Source: Diplonema papillatum
Taxonomy: Eukaryota > Euglenozoa > Diplonemea > Diplonemida > Diplonemidae
Assembly (NCBI GenBank): GCA_030068145.1
Contig: JAPJBO010000205.1
Location: 225,014-289,013, forward strand
Direction of reading: 5' to 3'
DNA: 64,000 bases
Positions 41,659 through 52,000 of the stretch are shown here, piece by piece. The position numbers were made by a program, and so were the translations under genes. Every line of letters starts with the position of its first letter. Positions within the stretch are counted from its first letter, which is position 1. Below the pieces are notes generated by a model that saw only the letters and a program-made list of their open reading frames with translations, was not told the DNA's origin and ran no database searches.

Positions 41659-42567
41659 ATGAGCGTCGTTCCACTGGGGCCAAGAAGCCGCAGCACGCGT
41701 CCGGGACGACCGCTAAAGACGTTTCGAAACGCGACGCAAGAGCGGATCACACACGCCCTCCACCGCGTGTACAGCGCCTCCTACGCCGAGGCTACGTGGC
41801 GAAACATGGGGTACTCCGCCGCGAAGTGGACGAGGTTTGTGGTCCAAGCCCGACTCCAGAGCCACCCGCCGGCAGACCAGTTGCTGGCGTTCATCGGGTG
41901 GTGCCACGCCGAGGGGCTAAAGCCCACTTCGATACTCACCGAGGTCGCCAACATCCGCGCGACACTGCGCATGGAAGGCGTTGTCCTCAACGACTATCGG
42001 ATCACGATGGCTCAGAGAGGCCTCGCGAAGCTGAAAGCTGGCGTGCCCCGACAGGCGGCGCCGATATCGAAAGACGTGTTGTATCGGACGGTGGACCGGC
42101 TGGTCAAGAGCGATCCTCAGGCGGCGGTGATCTTCGCGGTCGCATGGTTGACAGCGTCGAGAGTCGGAGACGTGAGGAGACAGCGCGTGGGAGCGGTGAA
42201 GTGCTCTTCAGACGGCGTGCTCGAGATAGAGTGGACGGAGAGGAAGGACTGGCGGAACGTCGGGATCGTGACGCAAGTCTGGTCCGGAAAGCTGCGGCAC
42301 ATGATCACGACGTACCTGTCCCGGAAGCTGCCGGACGAAACACTCGGGGGCGACAGGACGACAGCGCAGTACGCAGCACTTCTGCCGAAGGGACTCACGG
42401 CTCACTCCATCCGGAGAGGAGCCGCACAACACGCCCTCACAGCTGCCGATCCCGAGGCTGTCAGGACCCTGACCCTCCACGCCACCCTCAACGGACTCAT
42501 CCGCTACGCCCCCAGGTGTCACGTGCGGACACAGCTCGGCGCCTCCCGAGCCCTGACGGAAAATTAA
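41659..42567 (+). CDS. retroelement tyrosine recombinase
   Basis: 302 residues. The N-terminal half is a helical SAM-like core-binding region. The C-terminal half has tyrosine-recombinase/phage-integrase features around TASRVGDVRRQ and HSIRRGAAQHAL. It would join the circular DNA copy to the genome. It begins 14 bp after ORF1 and overlaps the upstream extension of the polymerase frame, as overlapping recombinase and polymerase frames are known in the DIRS group. Confidence 0.85.
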   Translation: MSVVPLGPRSRSTRPGRPLKTFRNATQERITHALHRVYSASYAEATWRNMGYSAAKWTRFVVQARLQSHPPADQLLAFIGWCHAEGLKPTSILTEVANIRATLRMEGVVLNDYRITMAQRGLAKLKAGVPRQAAPISKDVLYRTVDRLVKSDPQAAVIFAVAWLTASRVGDVRRQRVGAVKCSSDGVLEIEWTERKDWRNVGIVTQVWSGKLRHMITTYLSRKLPDETLGGDRTTAQYAALLPKGLTAHSIRRGAAQHALTAADPEAVRTLTLHATLNGLIRYAPRCHVRTQLGASRALTEN

Positions 42568-42569
42568 AA

Positions 42570-44186
42570 GGAGATGAACTTGCCTCCTTTCTTCACGATG
42601 ATGCTGCCGTGAAGCCATCGGTGAGCAACGCGGTCCTGCTATGGGACTCAAACGCGAGCAAGGCGTGTAAGACTCACCCTCCCGCACTTCCGACTGCTAG
42701 AATCGCTCAGTCATCACCACCTCTGCTAAATTTTGTTCGGGCAGATGTTCTAGCGCACAGCGTCGGCGGCCACGCATGGATCGAGGCGTCGAGGTGGATC
42801 CGCGACCCGGACTTCTTTTATGCTAACTATCAGCGTTTCTGGGGGCGACGGCTGCTCGAGCCGCTCTCAAGGCTCCACCCAAACCACGCTGCCGACGTGG
42901 CAATGTCGTCGATCACCGGACGAGTGCCGAAGGCCACCCCCATCACCGAGATGAGGCTGTTCACCGTCGCGAAGAAAACACCGGACGAGGGGCGCCTCAT
43001 ATGTTGGCCGAAGGCGCTCAACGAGCACGCCACACCGGACCCCGGACCCCCCACGGTCCTACCCTCAAGGGAAGAGGTGTGGGACACAATACGTGCATCG
43101 GTGATGGGCCTCGAGGTGGACGCCGTGAGCTACTTCCACGCTTTTCCTTTGCACCCGTCCATTTCTCTAGCTTTTGGGATGCGACTTCCGATACATGGGA
43201 AGAGGGTCCTCAAAGTGATGCCCATGGGTTGGGACAAGTCGATGGGTGTCGCGACAAACTTGGCCGATTTGTTAGCGCGAGTGGTTAGGCAGAAATGCCC
43301 CGCCGGACGCGTCACTCCCTGGGTGGACAATTTCTTCCTTTCAGCCCCCGATTCACGCACGATGCTGAGTGTGTGGAAAACTTGGAAAGCGGTGTCCAGT
43401 TTTGTTGGCCTGAAGACGAAAGACGAGGAGTATGCTCCGCGTTCGCGTGTGACGTGGCTGGGACTCGACGTCGATCTCGCCAAGAACCTTCTTCGAGCCC
43501 CTTCGAAGGTAGTAAACGCCCTCACGGACGCCGTCGCCGCGGCGGAGCGCGCTTGCACGTTCAGAGAGGCCTACCGGGTGTTGGGCACGGTAAATTTCCA
43601 CATGTATTTCTTAGGCATTGATGCGTGGGACTACCCGACACTGTCTCGTTTCCAGTCGCGCTTCGGCAGGCTCCTAGCTGACCAACCGCGGCTCTGGGAC
43701 ACGGCTTGTCCGATATGGCCTTCCTTTGCTTCGGCGCTCCGGGCGGTCACACGGGAAATTGGCCAGTGGCACAGCGTGCCAGAGAAGACCCGGGGGCGCG
43801 TCTTCCTCCTTTACACGGATGCCTCCCTCTCCGGTTGGGGCATTCTAGCTTCTGGTTTCTTCGCTGAAGGGGGCACATGGGATGCTTGTGAGTCGGGCGA
43901 GCCAATACACAGGCTGGAGGCCCGCGCTTTGTTGAAAGGCGTAGTGCGGATCTCACCCCTCCTTCCACGAAGGGCGACTATAAGGGCGATGGTGGACAAC
44001 ACCGTATGCGTTCATTCCGCGGCGCGCGGGCGATGCCGCGATTTCCTCACGGCTGAGGTGCTCAGGTCGGCGAAGAGGACTGCCGCTCTCAGAGAACAGC
44101 GGCTGGAATTGGCGTATGTTTCCACGAAGGAGCAGCTCGCCGACCCGCTATCGCGCGGTCTACCAACGCCGCAATCATGGTTTTGA
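42570..44186 (+). CDS. retroelement reverse transcriptase / RNase H
   Basis: The recognisable protein occupies about 42,700-44,186. The same frame is open upstream to 41,796 across the recombinase gene. A DIRS-type RT palm is visible around YFHAFPLHPSISLAFG, KVMPMGWDKSMGVAT and WLGLDVD. An RNase H domain follows around LLYTDASLSGWGILASGF. It copies element RNA into DNA. How its translation starts is not evident. The order Gag, recombinase, RT-RNase H matches DIRS-like gene order more than Ngaro order. Confidence 0.85.
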   Translation, partial: GDELASFLHDDAAVKPSVSNAVLLWDSNASKACKTHPPALPTARIAQSSPPLLNFVRADVLAHSVGGHAWIEASRWIRDPDFFYANYQRFWGRRLLEPLSRLHPNHAADVAMSSITGRVPKATPITEMRLFTVAKKTPDEGRLICWPKALNEHATPDPGPPTVLPSREEVWDTIRASVMGLEVDAVSYFHAFPLHPSISLAFGMRLPIHGKRVLKVMPMGWDKSMGVATNLADLLARVVRQKCPAGRVTPWVDNFFLSAPDSRTMLSVWKTWKAVSSFVGLKTKDEEYAPRSRVTWLGLDVDLAKNLLRAPSKVVNALTDAVAAAERACTFREAYRVLGTVNFHMYFLGIDAWDYPTLSRFQSRFGRLLADQPRLWDTACPIWPSFASALRAVTREIGQWHSVPEKTRGRVFLLYTDASLSGWGILASGFFAEGGTWDACESGEPIHRLEARALLKGVVRISPLLPRRATIRAMVDNTVCVHSAARGRCRDFLTAEVLRSAKRTAALREQRLELAYVSTKEQLADPLSRGLPTPQSWF

Positions 44187-44267
44187 AATGGATTTTTAGC
44201 CCAGGACACTTCTCTGAAAGTTTACATCTTGATCATTGTTATGTCAACGCAGCGACTCCGCGCACGT

Positions 44268-44718
44268 GAAGAAGTTCGTGGCATACACACGAGAATCTCT
44301 GCATGACCTTTCTACGTTTGTTACGCACCATCAATCTGACATCACGCAGCAGCAAGGACGAGAGCAGCGAGTACGGAGCAGCGAGACGGGCGAGGAGGAG
44401 AGTATTAGTCGTATAAGATCGAAGATCTTAGAAGATTAATACTATTCCGACGAGAACTAACACTTGTACAAAGGTTATTACCCCGTCGCTCTCGAGAAGA
44501 ACACCGTAATTTTACCCCTCGCTTGCCCACCCACCCTTGCCCATTTTTATCTTCTAGTCCAGTGTCCTGAGGCGTCACGAAGAAGTTCGTGGCATACACA
44601 CGAGAATCTCTGCATGACCTTTCTACGTTTGTTACGCACCATCAATCTGACATCACGCAGCAGCAAGGACGAGAGCAGCGAGTACGGAGCAGCGAGACGG
44701 GCGAGGAGGAGAGTATTA
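44268..44718 (+). repeat. retroelement terminal repeats B1-A2-spacer-B2
   Basis: B1 44268-44407 starts GAAGAAGTTCGTGGCATACA and ends GAGAGTATTA. A2 44408-44527 follows without a gap. A 51 bp spacer leads to B2 44579-44718. This is the B1A2-B2 layout of PAT-like elements. Confidence 0.9.
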
Positions 44719-44924
44719 TTTCTTTTTTTTTTTTTTTTTTTTTTGCAATGTTGGAGGAAATAAGAACGCGTCGCAGGCCATCCACGGCGTTTCCTTGCAC
44801 CAGGAAACAAACGTCCAGGGCAAGCGTTCAACGAAAAACAATTCCCTCCCTGGTTAGCCAGTGCCGCGTCTTATTCCCCTTTATTTTTCTTGCGTGACGA
44901 GAGAACTCCAACCCCCGCCCACAA

Positions 44925-45105
44925 ATATCTAAGGAGGAACTCCAACCCCACACGAAACACAGGTAAAATCTGGGTTGAGTGCTGGGCGTAAGCGTTCAAC
45001 CAAAAAGTTTAGTTGCACCCCATTCGCCTCCCGTCGAAAGAAGCACCGGCGCGCTCGGGGGGCTTCTTTTGAATAAGCACCTGCTTTGCAGGAGGAGGCC
45101 GTCGT
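44925..45105 (+). repeat. R1 repeat, rearranged
   Basis: CACACGAAACACAGGTAAAA, TCTGGGTTGAGTGCTGGGCG, TAAGCGTTCAACC come first. AATAAGCACCTGCTTTGCAG, which normally opens R1, follows at 45071. This order suggests two partial copies side by side. Confidence 0.65.
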
Positions 45106-45316
45106 TTCGTTCATCGGCGCAATCTCAACGCGTGCCCTTTCCCTTTTTAGCCTGCGCGCCCAACCGCAGAGTATTCTGGATGCGTGTCATGGAGCAAGCT
45201 CAGCTTGGCTGGCGCCTGCTCCTTCGAACCTGCAAGTTAGGTCATCGAACCTCCTGCGAACGCAAGTCGGAAAACAATTGCCCTGCGGGCCTCGGACAGC
45301 TGGGAGCATCTCAGAC

Positions 45317-45475
45317 CTGCTTTTGGCTCGATTCCGCGTCTGTTACACATTAAGTGTCCAAAGGCAAGCTCAGCGGGAACAGAAATCTCGCGTAGAGCAT
45401 AAGGGTAAAAGCTTGCTCGACACACGATCTTCAGTACCGATCCTCGGTGTGAAAGCATGGCCTAACGATCCTTTG
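45317..45475 (+). rRNA. partial nuclear LSU rRNA, domain V region
   Basis: GTGTCCAAAGGCAAGCTCAG, GAACAGAAATCTCGCGTAGA, AAGGGTAAAAGCTTGCT, TTTTCAGTA-like CTTCAGTACC, GTGAAAGCATGGCCTAACGA and TCCTTTGG follow the eukaryotic LSU sequence just before the peptidyl-transferase centre. The match fades after 45475. In intact LSU this piece lies a short distance upstream of the piece found at 10464-10765, so the two are non-adjacent fragments of one gene type. Confidence 0.85.
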
Positions 45476-46005
45476 GTCTCGCTTCATGTTCCAGGGATGA
45501 ACCTGGATGCTTCACGTCAGCTAAATCCGACCAAAGCCTTCGTGGGCTTCGCAATTCGACACAAGCAGAAGTAATTCTTGTCACGAACCCAAAGGTTCTC
45601 ACGTCCGAGGTAGCACTGCGCTCGAAATGCTACCTGCGGCGAGCCAGTCCCCTGCCAAACTAAACTGCACTTGCCTGATCACCAAACAGTTTGCGAAACG
45701 TAGCAGCGCGCAGATTGGCCGCCTCGCCTGACGGCTCGCGTCCCAATGCTCTGCCAACCAGTTAAAGGAAGTGAAACCAGTTGGCAGGAACCCCTGTTTA
45801 GGAGAATGGGAGTCTGTCATAAAACAAAGGTTAAATTGACATGCCTCTCAAAGAGAATTTAACCAACGAACGTTCACTCATCAGGAGAGGAACCGAAAGA
45901 AAAGAAGACTTGTATAACATCAAGCCCGCTCCCACCACCCCAAAAAAAGAAGAGGGCGCGAAAAAGCGGGGACAAGGGAAAAAAAAAAACGAAAAGAGAG
46001 AGACG
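45476..46005. other. 5' flank of the CAP-EGF gene
   Basis: A 9 bp hairpin GGTTAAATT/AATTTAACC sits at 45829-45864. Purine-rich sequence immediately precedes the start codon at 46006. No other gene. Confidence 0.45.
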
Positions 46006-49000
46006 ATGGGGGCCCTGAGGTTGCTGCTCGCAACTGCGCTCCTCGGACGGGCGGCGGCGCAGTGCGTTTCGTCGCAGGCGCCCTGCTCCGCGTCGGCGGG
46101 GACGGACCAGAAAGGGAACAGCCACGAGTGCAAGGACAAGACGAGCGCGTGCTTCAGCGACTTGGCGCAGTGGCAGATCGACAGCATCCTCGCGAAGCAC
46201 AACGACATGCGCGCCCACCACGGGTCTTGTCCCCTGACGTACAGTAAGACGATCGCCGATTACTCGAAAAGCAGTTCCGGGTTCCAAGCCACCTGCAAGA
46301 ACAACGCGCTGCAGCACAACAGCCCGCCGCAGAACCCGTCCACAGGGGACCGGTACGGCGAGAACTTGTACATGAAAGGCTCGTCGATCCAGCTGCAGGA
46401 CTTCGATCCGGCAGCGGGCGTGCACAGCTGGTATTGCAGCGAGGAGGGCTGCTGGAATTACCCCGGGGGGTCGAACAACGGCGGGACGACCGGGCATTTC
46501 ACGCAGGTCGTGTGGAAGGACTCGACGGAGGTCGGCTGCGCCCTGTGCCACTCGATCTCTGGGAGCATGGCGCGGGTGTACCTCATCTGCAACTATTTGA
46601 GCCCCGGAAACTTCGGGTCGATGGGCGCCGGGAAGGACTACGCGAAGAACGTCCTCGCCGGCGGCACCGCCGCGAGCGGTTGCTCGGCCGCTGGGCCGAC
46701 GCCGCCCCCTGGCCCGCCGGCCGAGAACGAGTGCGACGCGAAGCCGTGCGGCGCCGACCAGACGTGCAAGGACGCCGACGAGACCGTCGCGAGCGACTAC
46801 ACGTGCACCTGCACCGCCGACACGGCGGTGTCCACAAGGGGCGGGCCGGCCACATGCACGAAGGACGAGTGCGCCAACAACCCGTGCGGGGCTGACCAGA
46901 GGTGCAAGGACCCGGACCAGAGCCCAAAAGCTCTCAAGGACTACGTGTGCACGTGCAAGCTGGACGCGGTCGTCACCAACACAGGGGCGCCGGCGACGTG
47001 CGTGAAGGATGAGTGCGACGCGAAGCCGTGCGGGGACGGGCAGACGTGCAAAGACCCCCTAACCGCCCCGTCCAGCACCGGCGACTACACCTGCACCTGC
47101 GCCAACGGTGTCAAAGCCACCGGAGCCAAGGCCGTGTGCGAAGCGAACGAGTGCGACGCGAAGCCCTGCGGCGACGGGCAAACGTGCGCCGACCCGAAGC
47201 CGGCCGCGGACTCCCTGCAGGACTACGTGTGCACCTGCGACGCCGACTCGAGCGTGAAGGCGACGGGCGCTCCGGCCGTCTGCACGAAGGACGAGTGCAC
47301 CAAGGACCCTTGCGATGCCGGGCAGACCTGCGCCGATCCGATGAAGACCATCAAGGACACGGGAGACTACACCTGCACCTGCGACAACGGCGTCAAGGTC
47401 ACCGGAGGTCCCGCGGTTTGCGAGAAAGACGAGTGCACCGGCAACCCGTGCGGGGACGCCGCGCTGCAAAGCTGCAAGGACGACAAGACGGCGGCGAATT
47501 CTTTGGACGACTACGAGTGCACGTGCAAGGCCGACACTTCGATCAAGGCGACCGGAGGTCCCGCGACGTGCACGTTGGACGAGTGCGTCAAGAAGCCGTG
47601 CGGGGACGGGCAAACGTGCAAGGACGACAAACCGGGGGCAACCAGCACCGGCGACTACGTCTGCAAGTGCACCAACGGCGTCGAGGCCACCGGGGCCGCC
47701 GCGGTTTGCGAAATCAACGAGTGCGACGCCACGCCTTGCGGCTCGGGGCAGACGTGCGACGACCCGAACAAGTCGGCGGCTGCCCAGCACGACTTCACGT
47801 GCAAGTGCACGTCGGACCCGTCGATCGTTGCCACCGACGGGCCGGCGACGTGCGAGAAGGATGAATGCACGGCGACGCCTTGCGGCGCAGGGCAAACGTG
47901 CAATGACCCAACGCCGTCTCCGACATCGACGGGCGACTTCGTCTGCAAGTGTGGCAACGGTGTCACGGCCACCGGCGCTCCCGCCACGTGTGAGCTCGAC
48001 GAGTGCGCAACCACACCGTGCGGCTCGGGCCAGACTTGCGCTGACGCTAACAAGGCGAGCAACTCTCTTCACGACTTCAAATGCACCTGCTCGGGAAACA
48101 CGGCGATTTCCACTGTTGACGGTCCTGCGACCTGTGAAAAGAACGAGTGCGACAGCAAGCCGTGCGGAGCCCAGACATGTCAGGACCCCGACAACTCGCC
48201 TACGTCGACGGGAGACTACACGTGCACGTGCGCGAACGGAGTCTCCGTGACAGGTGGGCCGGCGGCGTGTGACAATGACGAGTGCACTGCCACCCCGGCG
48301 CCGTGCGGTGCGGGGCAAACGTGTGCTGACGCGAACAAAGCGGCCAACGCATTGAGCGACTTCACGTGCACGTGCAGCAGCGACGCTTCGATCAAGAACA
48401 CCGGTGCCCCGGCTACTTGCACCAAGAACGAGTGCGACTCGTCGCCGTGCGGCACCGGGCAGACGTGCAACGACCCGAACCCATCGCCGAACAACCTCAA
48501 CGACTTCACTTGCACCTGCAGCAACGGAGTCGTCGCCACCGGAGCGGGTGCAGCCTGCGACGACAACGAGTGCACGACGAACCCGTGCGGCGCCGGGCAA
48601 TCCTGCAACGACCCGAAGCCGGCGGCCAACTCCCTGCACGACTTCGTCTGCACGTGCAGCGCGGACGCGAGCATCACGTCCACCGACGGCCCCGCCACGT
48701 GCGCCAAAGACGAGTGCGATCCGAGCCCTTGCGGCGCCGGGCAGACCTGCAACGACCCGGACAAGTCGCCGAAGAAAACCTCCGACTACGTGTGCAGCTG
48801 CTCCAACGGGGTCACCGCCACGGGAGCCGCGGCCGTGTGCGACACGGACGAGTGCACGACGACCCCGAGCCCGTGCGGCGCTGGCCAGACGTGCAGCGAC
48901 CCCAACAAGGCCGCCAGCTCATTGCATGACTTTGTCTGCACTTGCGTGGGCGACGCCGCGCTTAAAAAGGTCAACGGCCCGGCAACGTGCTCGAAGAATG

Positions 49001-52000
49001 AATGCGAGCCGAATCCGTGTCCAGCAGGCCAGACTTGCGAAGACCCTGTGCAGTCACCGCAGAGCACAGCTGATTTCATCTGCTCGTGTGCGAACGGCGT
49101 GAAGGCAACAGGTGGCGGCGCAACATGCGAAGCCAACGAATGCGATGCAACACCGTGTGGCACAGAGGCATCGTGTGCTGACCCAAACCCAGCTGCCGAC
49201 AGCCAACACGACTTCGTATGCACCTGCAACAACGACAACACCATTACGCGGACCGATGGACAGCCTGTGTGTGTAACCAACGAGTGCGACTCGAAGCCTT
49301 GCGGCTCACAGACCTGCGATGACCCCAACACTTCCGCCACGTCGTTGAATGATTTCACGTGCACATGTGCAGGTGGCACGCCGTCAGCCACTGGCAAGGC
49401 TGCCGTGTGTACCGCAGGAACAACCGATGAATGCGCAGCTACTCCGTGCGGGGCTGGTCAGGATTGCGTTGACACGAACCAAGAAGCAACCGCTCTGAAT
49501 GACTTCGTGTGCTCGTGCACGACGGGTACAGGGTCCGAAACCGGTAAGGCGGCGACGTGCACACTCGACGAATGCGACGTGCACCCTTGCGGCACCGGAC
49601 AGGACTGCGAAGACAGCAACACTGCGGCTACGGCACTTGGGTTCTTCAGGTGCACGTGCAGACTTCCGAAGGTCGGGTCCAACATAGGTCAGGAGGCGCA
49701 GTGCACGCTGAACGAGTGCGACGCAAAGCCCTGCGGCACTCAAACTTGTTCGGACCCGTCTACAGCAGCCGACAGCTTGCATGACTTTACGTGCACGTGT
49801 CCGAACGGTGTTTCTGCCACCAACACGATGGCCGTCTGCGAATTGAACGAGTGCGGCACAAACCCTTGCGGCAACGGTCAAACGTGCAATGACCCCAACC
49901 TTTCGGCGGCCAGTCAGCACGACTTTGAGTGCAAATGCACGACAGACCCAACGATTGTCCAAGTTGACGGTCCTGCCACATGCACAAGAGACGAGTGCTT
50001 GACGACTCCGTGTGCTGCAGGACAGACGTGCAACGATGCAAACAAAGCAGCACGCAGCCTCAACGACTACGTGTGCAAATGTACAAATGGTGTCGAGGCT
50101 GTTGGTGCCTCCGCGGTTTGTGAAATCGACGAATGCACCGCAACACCGTGTGGGAACGGCCAGTCGTGCGCTGATCCCAACAAAGCTGCCACCAGTCAGC
50201 ATGACTTCGTGTGCAAGTGCAACAACGACGCAACCTTGACCCGTATCAACGGACCCGCAACATGTGAGAGGAACGAGTGTGACACAGATCCTTGCAAGAA
50301 GGCGACGACAGGTCAAACATGCCAGGATCCCAACGTGAAGGTGTCGTCCCTCATGGACTTCACGTGTACGTGCGCCAACGGTGCGAAGGCGACTGGGGCA
50401 GTTGCAACATGCGAAACAGACGAGTGCGCAAACAGCCCTTGCGGAACAGGGCAGACATGCACCGACCCCGACAAGGCTAGCAACAAACTGCACAACTTCA
50501 AGTGCGCATGCAACAGCGACAACACGATCACGTCAGTTGACGGTCCTGCGACTTGTGAGCGGGACGAGTGCGCGAGTCAACCGTGTGCTGCTGGGCAGAC
50601 TTGCCAAGACTCCGACAAGAGCATCACGGCGCTTCACGACTTCACGTGCAGGTGCGGCAACGGCGTAACGGCAACAGGTACAGCTGCCGTGTGCGAGGTC
50701 GACGAGTGCAGCACGAATCCTTGCGGTTCGGGTCAAACGTGCGTGGACAACAACAAGGCGCAGAACAGCCAACATGACTTCATTTGCAGCTGCGTCGCCG
50801 ACAGCAGCATCAAGAAGGCTGACGGGCGCGCCACGTGCGAGAGGGACGAGTGCGCCACGACGCCTTGTGCGCAAGGGCAGACATGCACAGACCCCGACAA
50901 GAAAGTGAACAGTCTTACGGACTTCATGTGTACCTGCTCGAACGGCGTCGTCTCGACGGGAGCGTCCGCTGTGTGCGAGGTGGATGAGTGTCTGGCCAAC
51001 CCCTGCGGAAGTGGGCAGAGCTGCAATGACCCGAACAAAGCCGCCAACCGACAACACGATTTTGTGTGCACGTGCACAGTGGACACGTCGATATCGAGAG
51101 TCGACGGCCCGGCAACTTGCGAGAAGGACGAGTGTCTGGCGTTGCCTTGCGGAAACCAGCAAACATGCAACGACCCGAACAAGGCGATCACGATGCTACA
51201 CGACTTCACGTGCAAGTGCGATAACGGTGTCTTCGCAACAAATGCGAAGGCGAACTGCGAAACAGACGAATGCCAGGTCAGCCCCAGCCCTTGCGGAAGT
51301 GGCCAGACGTGCGAAGATCTGAACAGCGCCAGCGACAGTCTGCACAATTTCGTGTGCACCTGCGCCTCCGACAGCTCACGCCAGAGAGTTGGCGGCCCGG
51401 CAGCGTGCACGAAGGACGAGTGTGAAGCAACACCTTGCGGCACTGGGCAGGAGTGCAAGGACGTCGACCAGGCGTTTGATAGTCTTCACGACTTCACGTG
51501 CACTTGTGACAACGGGGTTGTCGCCACGGGTACAACGGCGACTTGCGTGATTGACGAGTGTGCCACTACGCCATGCGGGATTGATCAAACGTGCACCGAT
51601 CCGAACAAGGCCAAGAACAGCCAGCACGATTATGAATGTGTGTGCAACAAGGACAGCAGCCTCCGACGTGTAGACGGGCCGGCGGCTTGCCAAAAGGACG
51701 AGTGCGCATCGGTTCCGTGTGGCGACAAGCAGACTTGCGTTGACCCTGTGCAGGAGTTCTCGTCGCTGCTGGACTACACGTGCACGTGCGATAACGGTGT
51801 CGTTGCGACGGCGGCAGTCGCCGTGTGCGAGGTCGACGAGTGTGAAGCCAACCCGTGTGGCACCAGCGGGGCGCAAACATGCGAGGACCCAAACAAGTCG
51901 CAAGCCAGCCACCACGACTTCGTCTGCACGTGTGTTACCGACAGCTCCATCTCAATTGTTGATGGTCCGGCCACCTGTGAGCAAAATGAGTGCGATGCGA

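Larger units (their letters stand above)
40700..44718 (+). mobile_element. DIRS-type tyrosine-recombinase retroelement with PAT-like split direct repeats
   Basis: 4019 bp. Termini are split direct repeats. A1 is 40700-40819, B1 is 44268-44407, A2 is 44408-44527 abutting B1, and B2 is 44579-44718. A1/A2 (120 bp) and B1/B2 (140 bp) look identical by eye, which implies a recent insertion. The interior has three open frames: a nucleic-acid-binding Gag-like protein, a tyrosine recombinase and a reverse transcriptase with RNase H. It lies between T-rich tracts. DIRS-group elements integrate through a recombinase and leave no target duplication, consistent with the flanks. It looks whole by this reading, with no obvious breaks. 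Age: young. An older solo relic lies at 11890-12187. Confidence 0.9.
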
